In this document: piece by piece, positions 57,233-64,000 of the stretch
Numbering within the stretch: the first letter of the stretch is position 1
Layout of the letters: each line of letters begins with the position of its first letter
Assembly (NCBI GenBank): GCA_029204225.1
Contig: CM055111.1
Span: 45,397,255-45,461,254, forward strand
Direction: 5' to 3'
Length of the DNA stretch: 64,000 bases
From: Diphasiastrum complanatum
Lineage: Eukaryota; Streptophyta; Lycopodiopsida; Lycopodiales; Lycopodiaceae
Program-made: the position numbers and the translations under genes
The notes under the pieces: model-generated
Databases searched by the model: none
What the model was told of the DNA's origin: nothing
What the model saw: only the letters and a program-made list of their open reading frames with translations

Positions 57233-60200
57233 CTCCCTCTTCAACATTGGATGCTAGTTTCAACATAGTCTTTGAGCACATTCCAAGATTAGATCTATGC
57301 ATTAAATATAGGTCCTTTCCCAATGGTTTGGTGAAGATATCAGCCACACACTCCTTTGAAGAGACATGTTGAAGCTCCACCTCTTTGGCAATGACTTGAT
57401 CTCTCACAAAATGGTGAGCAATCTCAATGTGCTTGCTCCTTGCATGAAAAACAGGATTGCTTGCCAAGCTTTGGGCTGAAAGGTTATCACAAAGTATGAT
57501 TGGAGTCTTCTCTGGTTCCAGCAAGTGAAGATCCAATAACATCCTCTTGATCCAAAGAATCTCCTTGGTGCATGTTGTTAATGCCTTGTACTCGGCTTCG
57601 GTGGAAGATAGAGAGATAGTTGGTTGCTTCTTTGATAGCCATGAGACCACTCCATCTCCAAGATAGATTGCAAAGGCACTTGTTGACTTCCTATCCATTT
57701 GATCACCTGCAAAATCTGAATCTGAAAATCCACAAAGGTTAGGTGTAGTACCTCCATACAAGATGCCAAAATCTCTAGATCCCGAGATGTATCTAAGTAC
57801 TCTCTTTCCTAGCTTCCAATGAGCCTCACTAGGATCTTGCATAAATTGACTTAGTTTACCAACCACAAAGCTTAGATCAGGTCTTGTGATGGTTAACCAT
57901 ATAAGAGATCCTATTAGCTTTCTATAGAGAGTAATGTCCTTGAAGGATCTTTCATTACTTCTTGTAGTTAGCTTTACATTTGATTCCATAGGAGTAGAAA
58001 CAACTTTACAATCTTCCATATGAAACCTTTTTAGAATAGAGTTAACATACTTTTCTTGACATATGAATGTAGATTTAGAAGTTCTAATAATCTCTATTCC
58101 TAAGATATAATGAAGTTTACCAAGATCTTGAATTTCAAACTCTCTTTTGAGTGCCATCTTGATTTCATCTATATCTAGATTGTTACCACCACTTAAGATA
58201 ATGTCATCAACATAGATCAAAAGTAAAGTGATATCATTTTCATTCAATCTAAAGTAGAGAGAATGATCATACTCACTCATAACAAAGTTTTGAGAAAGTA
58301 AGAAGGAATTGAGCTTAGCATACCAACTCCTTGGTGCTTGCTTTAGCCCATACAAACTCTTTTGGAGATAGCACACATGATTAGGCTCATCATGTGAAAC
58401 ATAGCCCTCGGGTTGCTCCATGTAAATATCTTCTTCAAGATCACCATTCAAGAAGGCATTAGTAACATCCATTTGCCACATATCCCAATCATAAAGAGTT
58501 GCAAGAGAGATTAGGATTCGAATAGTTACCATCTTTGCCACGGGTGCAAAGGTCTCATCATAGTCAATACCATATTCTTGAGCATACCCCTTTGCCACCA
58601 ACCTTGCCTTGTACTTGTTGATTGATCCATCTTGATTTGTCTTGATCTTGAAGATCCACTTACAACCAATTGCTTTCTTGTCCTTTGGAAGCTTTACCAA
58701 CCTCCATGTGTTGCTTTTGATGAGTGCTTGATGCTCATGATCCATGGCTTGGATCCATTCCTTCTTTTGAATTGCTTCACCTACACAAGTTGGTTCATCA
58801 AAAGAGGTAAGAAAAGCAAAGTTAGAGTTGTCCACCACTTGCTTTCCTTTTTCATCATAGGTTAGCCTTGATGGCTTAGCCCTTTGCCTTTGAGTCTTCC
58901 TTGAAGTTTGCTTTGGAGTGGCATCTCCATCTTCATCCAAGACATCTTGCACATCATGATGATTAGTAGGCACATCAACATCAACATCAACAACATTGGA
59001 AACATTCTCTTCATGAAAGATGACATCCCTACTTATGACAACTTTCTTTGTAGAAGGAATGTACACTTTGTAAGCCTTGCTTACTTCACTATAGCCAACA
59101 AACACACCCTTCTTTGATGAAGGATCTTCTTTAGTTTTATCATCAAGTGTGATATTGACAAAACATGTACATCCAAAGATCCTACAATGCTTGACACTCG
59201 GCCTTCTACCATAAAGAACCTCATGAGGAGTTTTACCATCCAAGGAAGCACTTGTCCATCTATTACATAGATAGTTAGCACATGCTAAAGCTTCCCCCCA
59301 AAAAGACTTAGCAAGATTAGCATGTAGTCTCATTGCCTTGGCACATTCACAAAGGGTTCTATTCTTCCTCTCGGCCACTCCATTCTGTTGTGGAGTCCTA
59401 GGACTAGACATCTCCCTCTTAATCCCATGTGCTATACAAAAGTCTTTGAACCTATTTGAGGTGTATTCCCCTCCATTATCAGATCTTAAGCATTTGATCT
59501 TTGTATTGAATTGGTTTTCCATTTCATTCTTGAACTTGACAAATGCAGCAAACACTTCATCCTTACTTTTAAGAAGATAGATCCAAGTATACCTACTAAA
59601 GTCATCAATGAAAGTTGCATACATCTTTGCCCCACCATTGCTAGTTGTACTAGAAGAATGAATATCAGAATGCACAAGTTGAAAAGCTTCTTTAGATCTA
59701 GAAGTAGATATAGAATAAGCAAGTCTATGAGATTTGGACAAGGCACAATGTTCACAAACACTATTGTTTGCAACAAGACTTTTAGGGAGACCAAGAACAA
59801 GCTCTTTCTTTGCCATTACCTCCAAAGATTTGAAGTTGGGATGGCCCAACCTCTTGTGCCAAACTTCTTGGTTTGTCAATTGCTCCCTAGCCATACATCC
59901 TTCATGATTAGAGATCACACATGCATCAAGCTTGAAAAGTTTACCATGCCTCCTACGTTGAGCAATCAAGGATCCACATTTACTTATCAAACATGCATCT
60001 CCAATGAACTCCACATCAAGTCCTTTGTCAATCATTTGACTTACACTAAGCAAATTCTTAGTGATTGAAGGAATGTACAAAACATTTTCAAGATTTGCTT
60101 TCCTATTTGTTGAAAGGGAAATAGGAATAGTGCCTATGCCTTTGATGTCACATTGACCATCATTTGCAGTGTAGATGATGTTACCTTCTCCCTCATAAGA

Positions 60201-61181
60201 CAATAAGGATGTAAAGTATTCCTTATGTCTTGTCATGTGAGATGAGGCTCCACTATCAATCCACCAAGGATCATTATCATCTATGTTGGCTAACAAACTT
60301 GAAGTCATAACAAGTGATTCACATGTGTTATGTTCTTCCTCATCTATTGTAAGATTTCCTTGCCTCTCTCGTTGCTCTCTTTTCTTCTTATAACATTCAT
60401 TTGCAAAATGACCTTTTATCCCACAATAAAAGCACTTGAACTTTGACTTATTGTTCTTAGTAGAAGAGGAAGAGGAAGAGTGATCATCATGATCAAAGTT
60501 ACCACCTTTGGACCATTTCCCTTTGCCTTTACCTTTGCCCTTGAATTTGCCTTTTGTGAAGAAAGCCTCTTCACCTCCACCTTGCAAGGATGCACCATCA
60601 AGCTTTGATTGCAACCTATGTTCTTCAGCCAATAATATTTCTTGCAAGTCAACCACACTTGGCAAGACTTTTTGAATGGCAAAACTTTGCACAAGGTTAG
60701 CATGTTCATTTAGCAAACCATTCAACATAACTTGGACTATTTCACCATCTTTTATGTTCTCATCAATGCATGCTAAATCATCACTTAGGGACTTAACTCT
60801 CAAGATAAATGCATGAGCACTTTCACCCTCTCTTTGCCTACTAGAAAATATTTGTCTCCTTAGGGTCAATACCCTAGATGTGGACTTTGATTCAAAGAGC
60901 TTCTTTAAGGCATTCCATGCCTCACTTGCACTTTGACACTTTCCAACTTCCTTGAGAAGTTCATTTGTAACATTCATTTTAATGATATGAAGAGCCCTTT
61001 TGGCCTTCTTATCAAACCTTTGTTGCTCTTGAAGTGTGAGAGGTCTCTCTTCAATTTCTGCAACTATGTCCATGAGTTCATTCAACTCAAGTAAGGACTC
61101 CATCCTCACTTTCCAAGTAGAGTAGTTTGATGAACTCAACCTTTCACTAGACTCTAGCATGATCCCACCATTGGAAGCCAT
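57228..61181 (-). CDS. Copia Gag-Pol polyprotein, intact (1317 aa)
   Basis: Starts at an ATG (61179-61181) 1.17 kb after the primer site. Domains in order: Gag with NYSTWKVRMESLLE at residues 19-32 and its helical core to about 190; a basic KGKGKGKGKWSKGG stretch at 214-227; zinc knuckle CX2CX4HX4C (C250, C253, H258, C263); protease DSG at 309-311; integrase HHCC (H442, H447, C476, C479) and DD35E core (D505, D568, E604, with exactly 35 residues between the last two); reverse transcriptase with MDVTNAF (D905) and YVDD at 990-993; RNase H with SLSSTEAEYKAL. All catalytic residues I can check are present and there is no stop or frameshift. The 3' end of the frame runs through the polypurine tract into the LTR. 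Confidence 0.97.
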   Translation of the reverse strand: MASNGGIMLESSERLSSSNYSTWKVRMESLLELNELMDIVAEIEERPLTLQEQQRFDKKAKRALHIIKMNVTNELLKEVGKCQSASEAWNALKKLFESKSTSRVLTLRRQIFSSRQREGESAHAFILRVKSLSDDLACIDENIKDGEIVQVMLNGLLNEHANLVQSFAIQKVLPSVVDLQEILLAEEHRLQSKLDGASLQGGGEEAFFTKGKFKGKGKGKGKWSKGGNFDHDDHSSSSSSTKNNKSKFKCFYCGIKGHFANECYKKKREQRERQGNLTIDEEEHNTCESLVMTSSLLANIDDNDPWWIDSGASSHMTRHKEYFTSLLSYEGEGNIIYTANDGQCDIKGIGTIPISLSTNRKANLENVLYIPSITKNLLSVSQMIDKGLDVEFIGDACLISKCGSLIAQRRRHGKLFKLDACVISNHEGCMAREQLTNQEVWHKRLGHPNFKSLEVMAKKELVLGLPKSLVANNSVCEHCALSKSHRLAYSISTSRSKEAFQLVHSDIHSSSTTSNGGAKMYATFIDDFSRYTWIYLLKSKDEVFAAFVKFKNEMENQFNTKIKCLRSDNGGEYTSNRFKDFCIAHGIKREMSSPRTPQQNGVAERKNRTLCECAKAMRLHANLAKSFWGEALACANYLCNRWTSASLDGKTPHEVLYGRRPSVKHCRIFGCTCFVNITLDDKTKEDPSSKKGVFVGYSEVSKAYKVYIPSTKKVVISRDVIFHEENVSNVVDVDVDVPTNHHDVQDVLDEDGDATPKQTSRKTQRQRAKPSRLTYDEKGKQVVDNSNFAFLTSFDEPTCVGEAIQKKEWIQAMDHEHQALIKSNTWRLVKLPKDKKAIGCKWIFKIKTNQDGSINKYKARLVAKGYAQEYGIDYDETFAPVAKMVTIRILISLATLYDWDMWQMDVTNAFLNGDLEEDIYMEQPEGYVSHDEPNHVCYLQKSLYGLKQAPRSWYAKLNSFLLSQNFVMSEYDHSLYFRLNENDITLLLIYVDDIILSGGNNLDIDEIKMALKREFEIQDLGKLHYILGIEIIRTSKSTFICQEKYVNSILKRFHMEDCKVVSTPMESNVKLTTRSNERSFKDITLYRKLIGSLIWLTITRPDLSFVVGKLSQFMQDPSEAHWKLGKRVLRYISGSRDFGILYGGTTPNLCGFSDSDFAGDQMDRKSTSAFAIYLGDGVVSWLSKKQPTISLSSTEAEYKALTTCTKEILWIKRMLLDLHLLEPEKTPIILCDNLSAQSLASNPVFHARSKHIEIAHHFVRDQVIAKEVELQHVSSKECVADIFTKPLGKDLYLMHRSNLGMCSKTMLKLASNVEEGV
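57233..57240 (-). other. Polypurine tract
   Basis: The minus strand reads AGAGGGAG directly before the 3' LTR; it overlaps the last codons of the polyprotein. Confidence 0.9.
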
Positions 61182-62340
61182 GATTCTAATGTTTCTTCAA
61201 CTTTTAGGTTTTGTCCTAAAGCACTTAGCACTCACTTTTCTCTCAACAAATGATAGATAAAGAGATCTATGAAGATTTAGGACCCTAAAACACTTCTATC
61301 TTGAACCTAGATGGTTTCCAAGCATAGAAAGGAAGATTGAAACACATGCAACACTTTGCACACACTAAGAATGGATTACAAAATCAAACCAACCTGAACA
61401 CACTCTTGCTTAAGCTCTCAAACTTTCCAGCAAGTGACCAAATCAAGTTATGGTGTGAAGAGTTACTTGCATTCTTAGAAAATACCCAAAACTAGGATGC
61501 CAAGATTACCTAGTAATGAACAAACTTGATCAACATATGATCAACACACTAAGATATTGATTCAACCTGTAAAACCACATGTAAACCACACTTCTTAAAG
61601 TTTATAAACTCCAGCAAGTGATAAATACAAGATTTAGAGGTGAATGAATGAGCACACTTAGTGAATCACAAGACTAGCTTCACTATCTTGTCAAATCTTG
61701 GTGTTTAGATGTAGATCTAAGATCACTTCACATGAGAATGTTCCTCAACCTGTTAAGAACCTGAAAACACACTTGCATAATGGTTAACACCTTCCAGCAA
61801 ATGCTCCAATCAAATTACATAAGGAGAGTTACTTACATGCTCAACAAAGTACACCAAAATTTATGCCAAAATTGATGACAATCTTTACAATATGCTCTTC
61901 ACAATGGAGCTTACAATATGTTCACCCAAAAAAGGGGATCTTTCATCCAAATTGGAGCTTTGCTCAGCCTTTAGGAGAATTACAACTCACTCAAAAGAGC
62001 ATTTGTCATCCACTTAAGGAGAAGTTTCATCCACTTAAGGAGAGTGTTCATCCAAGAATGGAGATTGTCAACAATAGGATTGAAAAGAACATTGTTAGTA
62101 TTGAATATGCACAAGCCTCACAATCACAAATGATTAGGTGTTATGATCTGATCCAAAATAGTTTCTTTTCAGTCTCTGATCTTCAATAGACCTGAAATAT
62201 GCTTTTGATCCACAAGTTCAACTCACAAAACAAAGGTTAGTAAGATTTGATCAACAAAGCAATGCAAAATCATGCTAGAACTTGATCAAACATCCAAATA
62301 TCACCAAAAATGGAATACTTACTGTAAATAGAAGCCAACC
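61182..62340 (-). repeat. Leader of the copia element with about 178-bp spaced repeats
   Basis: Untranslated region between primer site and Gag ATG. Diverged units recur (plus-strand starts about 61391, 61566, 61747). They share AACCTG..., an ACACACTT segment, CTTCCAGCAA(A/G)TG and AGAGTTACTT(G/A)CAT in the first and third. A TTCATCCACTTAAGGAG-type duplication lies at 62008-62040. No sense-strand gene is supported here. Confidence 0.6.
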
Positions 62341-62353
62341 AGCTCTGATACCA
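62341..62353 (-). other. Primer-binding site
   Basis: The minus strand reads TGGTATCAGAGCT immediately after the 5' LTR. Confidence 0.95.
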
Positions 62354-63009
62354 TGTGAAAAATACAGATCCTAAGTGGATCTAAACTCCAAGATCATTGG
62401 CTTGAATGCTTGCACTCCAAACTACATAAGCTAGGAATTGGCAACACATTCTATGCTACCTAGAATGCAAAGAACTTGATCAAAAAGCATTTATCACAAA
62501 TGGAAACTTCCATAAACATCAAGTGCGGCCCAAAATAGCATTATACAGTCCATAATACATCAGCCTATCACTTTTGGAAAGCACCTAAGATCATACACAA
62601 TAGCTTGAAGACAATACACACAACAATGCTCTCAATGGAGGAAGAAACAATGACAATGATCTATTGATCTCAATGAAGCATACAAAAGGTTTCTCCAACC
62701 TGTTCTCCACGACTTCCCTACTATTTATGGATGAGGAAGATGACTCTCTCTCCTCTCTCTAGAAGGTACTTGACCCTAGATATTTCCTATATAGGAAAAA
62801 TAGCTAAAAAATGGCTTATATGACCAAAATACATCAAAATGGTCTCATTTTGAAGGGTATGAAGTTTGACACTTCATCATACTGAAAAAATACAGTAAAT
62901 AAAAACATTGTGGCCTGGTTCACACGTGTGAAACTCCAGAACCAAAACTATTTACAATTTTAGCCAATTTAGGCCTCAAACTAGCTAGGAAATGTTGACA
63001 ATTTTCACA
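62354..63009 (-). repeat. 5' LTR of the complete copia element
   Basis: 656 bp, partner of 56577-57232 with one visible difference. Carries the same G-box palindrome (62919-62932) and TATA palindrome (62783-62798); being the upstream LTR, it should hold the promoter. Confidence 0.97.
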
Positions 63010-63014
63010 AAGCT

Positions 63015-64000
63015 TACATAGTTATTGCTTGTTATTACTAACTAGCATTTCTCGGCTCTCAGTCTTCATACTCGACTCTCAGTCTTCATTCGTCTCGTCT
63101 TCTCAGAGACCTCCTTGGTCTGAGGTGAGAGGTTCTTTTGAGTTGCTCTATCCGAGTATCTTGGGGATTCGTCAGAATCAGCCAACATCATCCCACCCCT
63201 AATGTGTTGCAAGACCCACTACAACTCATATTGGACGATGTCGCTCCACTTTGCATTGGCATCTTCGATCGTCACTTGGAAAAGTGTAGATCCTCTTTCA
63301 CTTACTTAAAACCAAGTGCTTATTGTTGCCAGTCTTTATCACAAAAATTGTTTTTACAAATTGTCGCCATTGGATCAGAATGTCTTATTGCTATATAGGT
63401 GGTTGACATTGTCAAAATTGGAGAGCTCTCAGCAGCTTCATAACTTGCATGCTCGAATGCTTTCCTCGTGTCTCTTTCTTTCGTTGCATCTGCCATGGAT
63501 GATTTCACTTCTAGTTTCTAGGCAGATTCTAACTTTTGGGAGGTTGTATCCTCCATATTGCTTCTGGGCATTTCCGCAATTCTTTTCTCAGTTGAAGTTC
63601 CAGTCTTGTCGATGCTCTTTTCTGATAGGTAGCACAAATTCTGGTTATGAGTATCAAGGGGATGTATTCATCAAAAATTGGTGGTAGGAATAGTTTGGAT
63701 GGACGGTTTGGTAACGATAAGGAAACATAATGAAGGCTTGGTGGTAGGATGAAGGAATTGATAGTTCTACAGTTGCAACCTTGGACCCTTGCAATGTCGA
63801 ACTTTGACCACCACTTGCTGGGTGAGGAGTTTGCTTTATTTGCAGGTTCACGGGTGTCTTCATCTTTCTTTTTCTGCATCTCTTTCTTTTGATCCATTAC
63901 GTTTAGATCTCTTTGGGCTTCATAGGAGGGGATCCAACTACCGTTGCTCCAGAGAGTTTCTTTTGATCAAGATCGATCTGACTCATCTGTTGCTTAAGTT
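63015..64000. other. Right-edge sequence, no recognised gene
   Basis: The longest frame is on the minus strand (63529-63897, about 122 codons) and starts with a Lys/Asp/Glu-rich stretch. In a neighbouring minus frame the edge reads LKQQMSQIDLDQKKLSGATV, which looks coding-like but continues into a stop. These may be remnants of an element or gene lying beyond the window. Confidence 0.35.

Larger units (their letters stand above)
56577..63009 (-). mobile_element. Complete, young Ty1/copia retrotransposon
   Basis: A 6433-bp element on the minus strand with every part present: 5' LTR 62354-63009, primer site 62341-62353, a 1.17-kb leader, one uninterrupted polyprotein frame 57228-61181, a polypurine tract at 57233-57240, 3' LTR 56577-57232 and the 5-bp target duplication AAGCT (56572-56576 and 63010-63014). 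The two 656-bp LTRs show a single difference by eye (third base, C versus T on the plus strand). That indicates a very recent insertion and makes this the best candidate for an element that can still move. Confidence 0.97.

Noticed and set aside
57578-60709. Several open frames of 60-185 codons on both strands inside the copia polyprotein
   Set aside because: Shadows of the intact 1317-codon frame.
61863-62189. 108-codon plus-strand frame in the copia leader
   Set aside because: Antisense to the element, over leader repeats, without a domain. Considered as an antisense accessory gene but nothing supports it.

Overview
The window is nuclear DNA of a flowering plant. It is AT-rich and has one intron-containing plant gene with canonical GT/AG splice sites. 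Most of the rest is plant-type LTR retrotransposons: Ty1/copia elements with the usual initiator-Met-tRNA primer site TGGTATCAGAGC, and Ty3/gypsy elements with a TGGTGCCGTTGCCGGGG-type primer site. There is no bacterial gene organisation, rRNA operon, CRISPR array or intact tRNA gene. The species cannot be named from the sequence; the transposon load suggests a medium to large genome.

Layout. 606-4354: a decayed minus-strand Ty3/gypsy-type element between direct terminal repeats. 4355-7224: intergenic DNA. About 7.2-15.6 kb: the only clear host gene, a five-coding-exon CCCH zinc-finger protein (coding 9152-15568, predicted 610 aa), with an array of short imperfect palindromes and a GA-rich leader upstream. 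15.6-19.9 kb: intergenic DNA with a tandem array of tRNA-like units, microsatellites, a foldback element and a copia gag relic. 19880-24016: a gag-only copia element with a 5-bp target duplication, inserted into an older minus-strand gypsy LTR. 24.4-26.3 kb: the 3' end of a copia element, itself interrupted by a gypsy-derived module. 26489-26885: a hairpin-rich CACTA-like end. 27644-30466: the 5' half of another copia element. 31.1-33.7 kb: an intron-containing relic that looks like an unclassified DDE transposase gene.

33763-47879 is a nest. A copia element (33763-40741) is interrupted by a 2.9-kb unknown insert and then split inside its reverse transcriptase by a gypsy element (from 40742). 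That gypsy element carries an internal inversion. At its far side is an inverted copia LTR that has part of a reverse-transcriptase coding region in its middle. 48599-55417 is a second gypsy element with a GTTCA target duplication, a truncated 5' LTR and an internal deletion that fuses RNase H to integrase. 56577-63009 is a complete, very young minus-strand copia element: one 1317-codon open polyprotein frame, 656-bp LTRs with a single visible difference, primer site, polypurine tract and AAGCT target duplication. 63010-64000 has no recognised gene.

The genes here do not form a pathway. The zinc-finger gene is the functional host locus. The young copia element could mobilise defective relatives that share primer site and Gag family, including the gag-only element. 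The least explained items are the DDE-transposase-like gene, the LTR that captured reverse-transcriptase sequence, the 3' accessory module shared by three gypsy-derived copies, and the tRNA-like tandem array.
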